From assembly GCF_040008265.1 (NCBI RefSeq), contig NZ_CP155620.1:1550001-1614000 (forward strand): a stretch of 64,000 nucleotides of DNA, in the 5' to 3' direction. The notes below the pieces were generated by a model, which saw only the letters and a list, made by a program, of their open reading frames with translations, was not told the DNA's origin and searched no databases. This DNA comes from Campylobacter sp. CCS1377. Lineage in GTDB: Bacteria; Campylobacterota; Campylobacteria; Campylobacterales; Campylobacteraceae. Positions 18,610 through 26,382 of the stretch are shown here, in pieces. A program made the position numbers and the translations under genes. Position 1 is the first letter of the stretch. Every line of letters starts with the position of its first letter.

Positions 18610-19687
18610 ACCCTTATACACTTTAAAACACAGTCCTATTAATGCGTATTTTAGCAAAAATAGCGATGATTTTGTGGTACGCGAAAGGTCTTTGTATGAA
18701 TTTAGCGGCAAAGGCGAGCACTTAATTTTACACATTAACAAAAAAGATTTAAGCACGAGTGAAGCTTTACGAATTTTAAGCCAAATATGTGGGGTTAAGA
18801 TGCGTGATTTTGGTTATGCGGGGCTTAAAGACAAGCAAGGAAGTACTTTTCAGTATATCTCTATGCCTAAGAAATTTGAAAATGAACTTACAAATTTTTC
18901 GCATCCTAAGCTTAAAATTTTAGAAACTTTTACTCATGAAAATAAGCTAAGAATCGGGCATTTAAAAGGAAATTCTTTTTTCATCCGCTTAAAAAAAGTT
19001 TTACCAAGTGATGCCTTAAAACTCGAACAAGCTTTGATGAATTTAGACAAGCAAGGCTTTGCGAATTATTTTGGCTATCAGCGTTTTGGAAAATTTGGGG
19101 ACAATTACAAAGAAGGGCTTGAAATTTTGCGTGGCAAGAAAATGAAAAATGTCAAGATGAAAGAATTTTTAATTTCGGCTTTTCAAAGCGAGCTTTTTAA
19201 CAGATATTTAAGTAAAAGAGTGGAATTATCACATTTTGCAAAAGATTTTAGCGTGGCAGAACTCATTCAAATTTATAAAATCAGTAAAGAAGAAGCAAAG
19301 CAAATTAAAAATCAAAAGCAGTTTTTTAAGCTTTTAAAAGGTGAAGTTTTGGGACACTATCCTTTTGGAAAATGCTTTTTGTGCGAAGATTTAGAAAGTG
19401 AGGTATTGCGTTTTAATCAAAGAGATATCAGTGCCATGGGACTTTTAATCGGAAATAAAGCTTATGAAACGACTCAAGGTTTAGCTTTAAATTTAGAAAA
19501 TGAAATCTTTAAAGATGCTTTAGAATTTAAATCTAAAATGCAAGGTTCTAGGCGTTTTATGTGGGGATATTTAGAAGAACTTAAATGGCGATATGATAAA
19601 GAAAAAGCCCATTTTTGTATGGAATTTTTCCTACAAAAAGGCTCATATGCTACGATTATTTTAGAGGAGATTTTGCATCAAGTTTAA
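18578..19687 (+). CDS. truD: tRNA pseudouridine synthase D (TruD)
   Basis: TruD forms pseudouridine 13 in tRNA(Glu). The family's catalytic Asp motif is [13 protein letters not shown] (Asp near residue 80). [14 protein letters not shown] near residue 160 and the C-terminal segment [17 protein letters not shown] also fit. The length of 369 residues is normal. The start lies inside thiL with a good AGGA ribosome site; the 32-base overlap shows coupled expression. About 135 bases follow before the dcuC promoter. Confidence 0.93.
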   Translation: MNLAEENTIFKPLYTLKHSPINAYFSKNSDDFVVRERSLYEFSGKGEHLILHINKKDLSTSEALRILSQICGVKMRDFGYAGLKDKQGSTFQYISMPKKFENELTNFSHPKLKILETFTHENKLRIGHLKGNSFFIRLKKVLPSDALKLEQALMNLDKQGFANYFGYQRFGKFGDNYKEGLEILRGKKMKNVKMKEFLISAFQSELFNRYLSKRVELSHFAKDFSVAELIQIYKISKEEAKQIKNQKQFFKLLKGEVLGHYPFGKCFLCEDLESEVLRFNQRDISAMGLLIGNKAYETTQGLALNLENEIFKDALEFKSKMQGSRRFMWGYLEELKWRYDKEKAHFCMEFFLQKGSYATIILEEILHQV

Positions 19688-19788
19688 AAAATTTCACGCA
19701 TACAACAATCCATCTTTAAAGCAAGTGACTAAATTCTATATAAAAAATTTCAAAGAATTTTTGCTATTATAAAATTCAAATTTTACGC

Positions 19789-19794
19789 TATAAT
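19789..19794 (+). promoter_or_regulatory. Likely -10 element for the dcuC-like gene
   Basis: TATAAT lies 27 bases upstream of the ATG and is preceded by TTTTACGC and T-rich DNA, in keeping with Campylobacter sigma-70 promoters. AAAGGA follows before the start codon. Confidence 0.55.
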
Positions 19795-19821
19795 AAACCT
19801 ATTTTAAATAAAGGAAAAACT

Positions 19822-21285
19822 ATGCCAATTTTTATGATCTTTTCCACGCTTTTAGCGGTTGTAGCCGTGGCTTATTATGTGCTTAAAAAATACAATCCTA
19901 TTTTTGTATTTTTATTTTCAGGGCTTATTTTGCTTATTTTTGCTTTTTATGTTTTAAATGTGCCTATACCAAAGGCTCCTAGTAGAGAGCATACAAGCAT
20001 TTTAAGTGTATTGTTAGATAGTTATGCTTTTATAGTAGCTACTTTTAAAGAGCAGCTTAGTGGTACAGGGCTTATCATTATGAGTGTGGCAGGTTTTGCA
20101 GCTTATATGAAACACATTAACGCTTCAGCAAAACTTGCATTTTTGGCTAACAAACCACTAGGAAAAATTAAAAATAAATATTTGATTTTAAGCGGAACTT
20201 TTGTTGTGGGTATGGCTTTAAAAATCGTTATTTCAAGTTATACAGGACTTTTGCTTTTGCTTTTAGCTTGTATATATCCTGTTTTAATTTCTTTAAAAAT
20301 TCGTCCTATCACAGCTGTTTGTGTGCTTTCACTCATCGCGCTTGATTATGGGCCAAAAGATGCAAATTCTATAACTATGGCAAATATGGTGGGACAAAGT
20401 GATAATGTCGTGGGACTTTTTTTAAATTATCAATTTTATAGTGTGATTTTTTATGTAGTAGCTATTGCAATTTTAATTCCTTTTTATTTTGCTTGGATAG
20501 ATAAAAAAGACAAAGAAAAAGGTGTTTTAAATGATGATGTGGATATTCCAGAAATCATTGATCCAAAATGCCCTACGATTTATATTTTCTTTCCATGGCT
20601 TCCTGTTGTATTTTTATTTGTAACTTATTTTTTAGGCATAAAACTTGATGTTGTAAGTGCGAATTTTATCAGCATTACTATAGTTTTTATCATTGAATTT
20701 ATAAGACATAAAGATGCTAAAAAACTTGGTGAAGATGTGGTTGTGATTTTAAAGGGCATGGCTGAAATTTTCGTAAGCGTGGTAAGCATATTAATCGCCG
20801 CAAGTGTTTTTGCTAAAGGCATAGAATCACTAGGTGGTATCGGTGTTTTAGTAGAAGCAATGAAAAATTTCGGAAATGATAGTTCTTTTGCATGGGTGGC
20901 AGTGCTTGCTTGCATTGTGATTTTAAGCTTTTTGGTGTATTTTGCAAGTGTAATTATGGGTAGTGGAATAGCTGCTTTTAATGCTTTTGGTAAATTAGCA
21001 CCTGATATTGCTACAAAGCTTGGAGTTGCACCTATAAGCTTTGTTTTACCTATAGAAATTGCTTCTTGTTTAGGGCGTGCTGCAAGTCCGATTTCGGGTG
21101 GAATTTTAGCTTTGGCAGGTTTTGCAAAAGTAAATCCTATGGATATCATAAAACGCACCATGCCACTTTTGCTTATCGCTATGGTAATTAATATCGCAGT
21201 GGCTTTTTACTTCGCACAAACAAGTTCTACAAGTTTAGAACAAAATGCTACAAATTCACAAGCTAGCTTAGCATTTAACGGCTAA
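19822..21285 (+). CDS. dcuC: DcuC-family anaerobic C4-dicarboxylate carrier
   Basis: A 487-residue inner-membrane carrier of the DcuC family, which exchanges or exports fumarate and succinate during growth without oxygen. There are about 12 hydrophobic helices. Family-like segments are LALDYGPKDANSITMANMVG near residue 172 and the conserved C-terminal re-entrant region FVLPIEIASCLGRAASPISG near residue 410. It has its own promoter and stands alone, overlapping pgi on the opposite strand by 11 bases at the 3' ends. The exact substrate range cannot be read from sequence. Confidence 0.87.
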   Translation: MPIFMIFSTLLAVVAVAYYVLKKYNPIFVFLFSGLILLIFAFYVLNVPIPKAPSREHTSILSVLLDSYAFIVATFKEQLSGTGLIIMSVAGFAAYMKHINASAKLAFLANKPLGKIKNKYLILSGTFVVGMALKIVISSYTGLLLLLLACIYPVLISLKIRPITAVCVLSLIALDYGPKDANSITMANMVGQSDNVVGLFLNYQFYSVIFYVVAIAILIPFYFAWIDKKDKEKGVLNDDVDIPEIIDPKCPTIYIFFPWLPVVFLFVTYFLGIKLDVVSANFISITIVFIIEFIRHKDAKKLGEDVVVILKGMAEIFVSVVSILIAASVFAKGIESLGGIGVLVEAMKNFGNDSSFAWVAVLACIVILSFLVYFASVIMGSGIAAFNAFGKLAPDIATKLGVAPISFVLPIEIASCLGRAASPISGGILALAGFAKVNPMDIIKRTMPLLLIAMVINIAVAFYFAQTSSTSLEQNATNSQASLAFNG

Positions 21286-22501
21286 GCATATTTTTTAATA
21301 TAAGCTTACCTACCTCAACACCTGGTTGATCGTAGGTATTAATACCAAGCATTACCCCACAAGCTGAAGTGAAAAGCTCGTAATAATACATCAAATACCC
21401 CGCATGCCACGCATCAAGATTTTCAAGCTCGATTAAATCCACGCTTAAATTTTCAGCAATTAAAGCGTGTATAGTCGCATCGCATTGAGCATTTAAAAGA
21501 TCGTGTAAATTTACTTTATTTGTAAAATCACAAGATTTTAACGGTTCAAAACTGATATCTGGGATGATAGGGGACTTTTGGCTATCTAAAATTTTGATGA
21601 AAGTAACTGTTTTATCCTTAGGTCCATCCATGATAAGCTGTAAAAAACTGTGCTGATCTCTAGCGCCAATTAATGCAACAGGAGTTAAGCCCACTCTTTT
21701 ATAACCCTTCTTTTTGCCTAAAGACTCAGCAATTAATTGCACATACCATTCATTAAAACCCTTAAAAGCATCACTATAGCTAAATAAAACATTAATATGC
21801 GCACTTTTATGAGTGCAATAATGATAAGCTTTTTGCAAAATCTCATCTTTTTTATGTTCAAAAAAATCTATATAGCAAGCTTTTGCACCTTCTAAAAGTG
21901 CCCTTGTATTATAACCACAAAGCGTTAAAGGAATGATGCCTATGGCTGATAGCACACTAAATCTTCCGCCTACATTTGAAGGGATAAAAAAGGTTTTTAC
22001 GCCCAAATTTCTGCCAAGCTCATCAAGTTTTGAAAGCTCATCGGTGATAAAAACAAAAGATTGTTTTAAATCTTCATTTTTGAAATCAAAATAATGCACG
22101 ATAAGCTTAAAAAGCGAAACCACTTCTATCGTAGTGCCTGATTTACTTGCTATGATAAATAAACTCTCTTTAGGATTGATTTTACCAAGCACATTGCTTA
22201 GGCTGTGGGCTGAGGTATTATCGATGATAAAAAGCTCTACATCGTTTTCTTTCTCATCAAATAGCATCTCTTTTAAAGCCTTTACCCCACAACTTGATCC
22301 GCCCATGCCTACCAAAATAATATTTTTTATATGGCTTAATTTTTTTGCAAATTCTTTACATTCATCAATCAAATTTAAGCTTGTATCCACAAGATGATAA
22401 TAGCCAATCTCCCCACTTTGCACCTCATCATTAATGCGACTTGCATAAGCGCTAATGGCTTGCAAATTTTGGGATTTAAAAAATAAAGAATTTTTTAACA
22501 T
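21275..22501 (-). CDS. pgi: Glucose-6-phosphate isomerase
   Basis: Pgi interconverts glucose-6-phosphate and fructose-6-phosphate; in Campylobacter this supplies hexose phosphates for surface glycans rather than glycolysis. The family signature is FIPSNVGGRFSVLSAIG near residue 175. The SIS-fold motifs LVGMGGSSCGVKAL and IASKSGTTIEVVS are visible, as is a late segment GVEVGKLILKNM. I chose ATG at 22501 (408 residues) because GGAAAAA lies just upstream. A longer frame to 22558 would overlap galU by 64 bases. It overlaps the galU stop by seven bases, so galU and pgi form one unit. At about 408 residues it is a short form of the enzyme. Confidence 0.93.
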   Translation of the reverse strand: MLKNSLFFKSQNLQAISAYASRINDEVQSGEIGYYHLVDTSLNLIDECKEFAKKLSHIKNIILVGMGGSSCGVKALKEMLFDEKENDVELFIIDNTSAHSLSNVLGKINPKESLFIIASKSGTTIEVVSLFKLIVHYFDFKNEDLKQSFVFITDELSKLDELGRNLGVKTFFIPSNVGGRFSVLSAIGIIPLTLCGYNTRALLEGAKACYIDFFEHKKDEILQKAYHYCTHKSAHINVLFSYSDAFKGFNEWYVQLIAESLGKKKGYKRVGLTPVALIGARDQHSFLQLIMDGPKDKTVTFIKILDSQKSPIIPDISFEPLKSCDFTNKVNLHDLLNAQCDATIHALIAENLSVDLIELENLDAWHAGYLMYYYELFTSACGVMLGINTYDQPGVEVGKLILKNMLSR

Positions 22502-23319
22502 TTGCTTTTTCCATAAAAATAATTTGTCGCTTCCACAAAACCTTCTACGCTTCCACAATCAAATCTTTTACCTTGAAATTTATACGCTAAAACCATGCCA
22601 TCAGTTGCTTGAGAAAGCAAGGCATCGGTAAGTTGAATTTCTCCATTTTTACCCGCTTTAGTATGTTCTAAAATGCCGTAAATATCAGGGGTTAAAATGT
22701 ATCTTCCTATGATAGCAAGATTACTTGGTGCATCTTCTGGATTTGGCTTTTCAACCATAGAATTTACCATGATTAAATTATCTTCTACAAAATTTCCAGC
22801 AATTACCCCATAACTTGAAATTTGTTCCTTAGGAACTTCCATTACTGCAACGATGGTACAGCGGTATTTTTCGTAAATTTTTACCATTTGAGCCATGACA
22901 TTTACACCTTCTTCATTCACGCACAAGTCATCGGCTAAAATAACACCAAAAGCTTCATCGCCGGTTAAAACCTTAGCCTTCAAAACCGCATCACCAAGCC
23001 CTTTCATCTCGTTTTGTCGGGTAAAAGTAAATTTGCAACGATTGATAAGAGTTCTAATCTCACTTAAAAGGTATTCTTTTTTAGAACCTGAAATTTGATG
23101 CTCTAATTCATAAGAAATATCAAAATAATCTTCCAAAGCCCTTTTTCCCCGTCCTGTAATAAAACCCATAGTTTCCATACCTGCTTCTAAAGCCTCATCT
23201 ACTCCATAGTGGATTAAAGGTTTTGTGAGTATAGGTAGCATTTCTTTTGGTAAAGTTTTTGTCGCAGGTAAAAATCTTGTCCCATAGCCCGCTGCTGGGA
23301 AAATACAAGTTTGAAGCAT
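22495..23319 (-). CDS. galU: UTP-glucose-1-phosphate uridylyltransferase
   Basis: GalU makes UDP-glucose from UTP and glucose-1-phosphate. The nucleotide-binding motif FPAAGYGTRFLPATKTLPKE begins near residue 7. The metal-binding segment GVILADDLCVNE lies near residue 126 and VEKPNPEDAPSNLAIIGRY near residue 190. The length of 274 residues is normal. It precedes pgi with a short overlap and supplies UDP-sugars to surface glycan pathways such as those encoded farther along this window. Confidence 0.96.
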   Translation of the reverse strand: MLQTCIFPAAGYGTRFLPATKTLPKEMLPILTKPLIHYGVDEALEAGMETMGFITGRGKRALEDYFDISYELEHQISGSKKEYLLSEIRTLINRCKFTFTRQNEMKGLGDAVLKAKVLTGDEAFGVILADDLCVNEEGVNVMAQMVKIYEKYRCTIVAVMEVPKEQISSYGVIAGNFVEDNLIMVNSMVEKPNPEDAPSNLAIIGRYILTPDIYGILEHTKAGKNGEIQLTDALLSQATDGMVLAYKFQGKRFDCGSVEGFVEATNYFYGKSKC

Positions 23320-23329
23320 TCATTTGTCC

Positions 23330-24271
23330 TTAATTTAAATATTTGATTGCATTTTTATTAAAACTAAGGCAAATTATATCATCAATTTTTAAATTTTTCT
23401 TCAAATACTCCCCTTTATCTAAGGCAAATTCCAGGATTTTCTCATTTGCCAAAACCCTTATAAAAACATTATTTTTTTTATTTCTTATGGCTATAATTTT
23501 TGCTTTATTTATAACAAATGACTGCTTGTTATTTAGATGAATTTCATAAGGATTAATCGCTATTTTACCTTCATCAAAAGGATAAAAATTTAAAATATCG
23601 CCAAAATCAATTTGAGAATTTTCAAGAGCAAAAACATTAGTATTTTCAAATTCTAAGATATTTCCGCTATGCAAATAAAATTTAAAATCCGCCAAAGTGT
23701 CTAAAAAAATTTTATCATGACTTGCGATTAAAAAGCCACTTTTATGCTCTTTTTTCATCTTTATTATCGCATTTTTAAGCAAAACAATACTTTCTTTATC
23801 CAAAAACGCACTCGGTTCATCTAAGAGATAAAATTTTGCCCTTAAAGCAAAATCAAGTGCTAAAGAAATTTTTTGAATTTGTCCTGATGAGAGTTCATTT
23901 TTGTTTTTCTTGAGTAAATTTTTTTCAAGTTTAAAATACTCCAAAGCCTCTTCTATGCGTTCTTTTGTATTTTTGATTTTATATGTTTTTAAAGCAAAAA
24001 TGAAATTTTCTTTCACGCTGCGATTTAGCAAAATTGGCTGGGCTAAGTGCAAACGAATTTGTCTTTTTTCTTCTAAATTTAAGTTTTTTTTACCCCAATA
24101 ACTAATATCAAATTTTCCTTCTAAAAAGGATAAAATACGCAAAAATGTGCTTTTACCACTTCCATTTTCACCCATTAAGATACTGATTTTATCACTTGCA
24201 ATTTCTAGTTTTTCAATACTAAGAATTTTCTTGTCATTATAGGCAAATTGCAAATTGTTAATTTCTATCAT
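23330..24271 (-). CDS. tupC: Tungstate ABC transporter, ATP-binding protein TupC
   Basis: This is the ATPase of the TupABC tungstate importer. Walker A is GENGSGKST, the signature LSSGQIQKISLAL, and Walker B FYLLDEPSAFLD. After residue 200 a C-terminal region of about 100 residues resembles a TOBE-like oxyanion-regulatory domain (INPYEIHLNNKQSF, INKAKIIAIRNKKN). I chose ATG at 24271 (313 residues), which overlaps the tupB stop as ATGA. A longer frame starts at 24313. Tungsten or molybdenum supply matters for formate dehydrogenase and other oxidoreductases. Confidence 0.9.
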   Translation of the reverse strand: MIEINNLQFAYNDKKILSIEKLEIASDKISILMGENGSGKSTFLRILSFLEGKFDISYWGKKNLNLEEKRQIRLHLAQPILLNRSVKENFIFALKTYKIKNTKERIEEALEYFKLEKNLLKKNKNELSSGQIQKISLALDFALRAKFYLLDEPSAFLDKESIVLLKNAIIKMKKEHKSGFLIASHDKIFLDTLADFKFYLHSGNILEFENTNVFALENSQIDFGDILNFYPFDEGKIAINPYEIHLNNKQSFVINKAKIIAIRNKKNNVFIRVLANEKILEFALDKGEYLKKNLKIDDIICLSFNKNAIKYLN

Positions 24272-24960
24272 TTTGGGGCTTTCTTTAAAGTATGTATAAG
24301 AAAATTCAAACAAAAAGCTATCATAATTAAAACAAGCCCCAAGGCAATACCTGTTGCAAATTCGCCTTTATTTGTTTCAAGCGAAATGGCCGTTGTGATC
24401 GTGCGTGTGTGATACTTGATATTTCCACCTATTATCATCGCAACTCCCACTTCAGCAACAATCCTACCATAAGCTAGAGCAATTACGCTGACAAGCTCAA
24501 ATCTTAGCTCATAAATGATGGTCAAAATAAAACGCAGTTTGCTTAGATGAAAAGATTTGATAAGTAAAAGATGCGTTTTATCCATATTTTCAATCAAAGA
24601 CGAAAAAAGGGCGATGATGATAGGCAAAGCTAAAACAAATTGTCCTAAAATCAAAGCTTTAATTGTAAAAAGCAAATGAAAATCCCCAAAAATTCCACGA
24701 CTTGAAATCAAAACATATAAAATAAGTCCCACCGCAACCGTAGGAAAAGAAAGGCTTGTATCAACCAAAAGCTTTAAAAAGCGTTTTGATTTAAATTCAA
24801 AAAATCCCAAAATAAAACCCAAAGGAAAACCCACAAGCAGGGCTAAAACTATGGAAATACTAGAACTTAAAACCGTTGTTTGTATAGCAGAATAAACGCT
24901 TTCATCGCCACCTATTATCAAATTTAACGCTTGTTTTAATGCTTCGATCAAATAAGTCAA
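24268..24960 (-). CDS. tupB: Tungstate ABC transporter, permease TupB
   Basis: A 230-residue inner-membrane permease with about five or six helices. It has the binding-protein-dependent transport signature around EVGVAMIIGGNIKYHTRTIT near residue 170. The start is TTG with AGGGG six bases upstream. It is divergent from tupA across 78 bases and overlaps tupC by four bases. The context with a TupA-type binding protein supports tungstate rather than molybdate. Confidence 0.92.
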   Translation of the reverse strand: MTYLIEALKQALNLIIGGDESVYSAIQTTVLSSSISIVLALLVGFPLGFILGFFEFKSKRFLKLLVDTSLSFPTVAVGLILYVLISSRGIFGDFHLLFTIKALILGQFVLALPIIIALFSSLIENMDKTHLLLIKSFHLSKLRFILTIIYELRFELVSVIALAYGRIVAEVGVAMIIGGNIKYHTRTITTAISLETNKGEFATGIALGLVLIMIAFCLNFLIHTLKKAPK

Positions 24961-25038
24961 ATTTACCCCTAAAATTTAATGCGTTATTCTAGCACATTAT
25001 GTTAAAATAAAGGTTTAATTTTATTTTGAAAGGTCAAT
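24961..25038. promoter_or_regulatory. Divergent tupBC / tupA promoter region
   Basis: Seventy-eight A/T-rich bases separate divergent tup genes. It contains CGTTAT and ATTATG half-sites spaced by eight bases, which loosely resemble the dyad of ModE-type oxyanion regulators, though symmetry is poor (four of six positions). A ModE-like repressor of tup genes is known in C. jejuni from memory; this site assignment is inference. Confidence 0.3.
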
Positions 25039-25848
25039 ATGAAAAAATTTATCTCTCTAGCTCTTGCTTTAGCCCTAAGTGCAAGTGCAGCAGAACTTAA
25101 AATGGCAACTACAACAAGTACAGATAACACGGGGCTTTTAGATGCCTTAAAACCGCTTTATGAAAAAGAAAGTGGCAATACCTTAAAATGGGTTGCAGTA
25201 GGAACGGGTGCGGCTTTAAAAATGGGCGAAGATTGCAATGCTGATGTACTTTTTGTACATTCTCCAAAGGCTGAAAAAGAATTTATGGATAAAGGTTTTG
25301 GCGTGGATAGAACGCCTGTGATGTATAATGATTTTATCATCATCGCGGATAAATCTTTAGCACCTAAATTTAAAGGTAAAAATTTAAAAGAAAGCTTAGA
25401 GCTTATCAAAAATGAAAAACTTACTTTTATCTCAAGAGGCGATAAATCAGGCACTGACAATAAAGAAAAAAGCCTTTGGAAAAACCTTGGCGGTGTGCCT
25501 GAAAAAGAGAGCTGGTATCAACAAAGCGGACAGGGAATGTTAGCAAGTATTAAAATTGCTGAAGAAAAAAAAGGTGTGATTTTGACTGATCGTGGCACTT
25601 ATATCAAATACGAAGCCAATGAAAAAGGCAATCCAAATTTAGTAGTTGTAAATGAGGGTGATGATAGTCTTAAAAATTTTTACTCCATAATCGCTACAAA
25701 TCCAAAACATTGTAAAAATGTAAATTACACAGAAGCTAGCAAATTTATCAAATGGGTAACAAGCGATAAAACTTTAAATTTCATAAGTGAATTTAAACTT
25801 CTTGATAAACCTTTATTTATTGTTGATGCAAAAACGAGAAAAGATTAA
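25039..25848 (+). CDS. tupA: Tungstate-binding periplasmic protein TupA
   Basis: The product has 269 residues with a clear signal peptide (MKKF, then the Ala/Leu-rich segment ISLALALALSASA) cleaved near residue 20. The mature N-terminus contains MATTTSTDNTGLLDAL, the TTTS motif of the TupA/WtpA-type oxyanion-binding fold. ISRGDKSGTDNKE near residue 137 and GQGMLASIKIAEEK near residue 168 are the ligand-binding loops. It captures tungstate in the periplasm for TupB/TupC, which are divergently transcribed. It converges with the HTH gene, overlapping it by four bases. Confidence 0.95.
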   Translation: MKKFISLALALALSASAAELKMATTTSTDNTGLLDALKPLYEKESGNTLKWVAVGTGAALKMGEDCNADVLFVHSPKAEKEFMDKGFGVDRTPVMYNDFIIIADKSLAPKFKGKNLKESLELIKNEKLTFISRGDKSGTDNKEKSLWKNLGGVPEKESWYQQSGQGMLASIKIAEEKKGVILTDRGTYIKYEANEKGNPNLVVVNEGDDSLKNFYSIIATNPKHCKNVNYTEASKFIKWVTSDKTLNFISEFKLLDKPLFIVDAKTRKD

Positions 25849-26261
25849 AGATTTTTTCTAAGCAAAGAGCTAATTTCTAAGCTTTTTGCTTTATTTTGAA
25901 GCAAAATTTCTTCTAAAATTTCTAAATTCTTTGGCGAAAGAAATTCAAGAAGTTCTAAAAGATTACTATAGTTTTGATTGGAAGTTTTATTTCTATAAAG
26001 TTTATGGATAATTTTAAAATTTTCTTCTTTTTTATCACTAAAAAGTTCTTGCTCAAAAACCCCTAAAGCATCGGCAATAAAAGGTATCATATCTGCTTTT
26101 ATGTCTATATTTCCATTTAAATACGCATAAATGCTTGAAAGCGTGGGAATTTCGCCTGTTTTGTTTGCTCTCATTCCTAAATTTATCAAGCGATTGGCTA
26201 GTTCTTTTTTGCTGATATTTTTTTCTTTTAAAATTTCATTAATTCTATCGACAACTTTCAT
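25845..26261 (-). CDS. Small helix-turn-helix (XRE-like) regulator
   Basis: The product has 138 residues. The N-terminal 75 form a helix-turn-helix of the Cro/C1 (XRE) class: VVDRINEILKEKNISKKELA, then PTLSSIYAYLNGNIDIKADM and IPFIADALGVFEQELFS. The C-terminal half is charged and helical (LLELLEFLSPKNLEILEEIL) with a probable dimerisation role. It resembles the C. jejuni gene remembered as Cj1533c. It is divergent from the glycosyltransferase gene at 26383, sharing a 121-base promoter region, so it could regulate that gene or itself. The target is unknown. Confidence 0.82.
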   Translation of the reverse strand: MKVVDRINEILKEKNISKKELANRLINLGMRANKTGEIPTLSSIYAYLNGNIDIKADMIPFIADALGVFEQELFSDKKEENFKIIHKLYRNKTSNQNYSNLLELLEFLSPKNLEILEEILLQNKAKSLEISSLLRKNL

Positions 26262-26320
26262 TTTTCTACTTTTAATTTATAGTTTATCTGTAATTCTAAG
26301 TTAGTTTATTATTGTAAAAG

Positions 26321-26348
26321 TATAATTTAAGTATCGATTATCTATAAT
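26321..26348 (+). promoter_or_regulatory. Two TATAAT boxes upstream of the 26383 glycosyltransferase
   Basis: TATAAT occurs at 26321-26326 and again at 26343-26348, 57 and 35 bases before the TTG start. They lie in the divergent region shared with the HTH regulator gene. Either could serve as -10. Confidence 0.45.
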
Positions 26349-26382
26349 TTTATCGTTTTTCAATAAAAATTAGGAGTCAAAT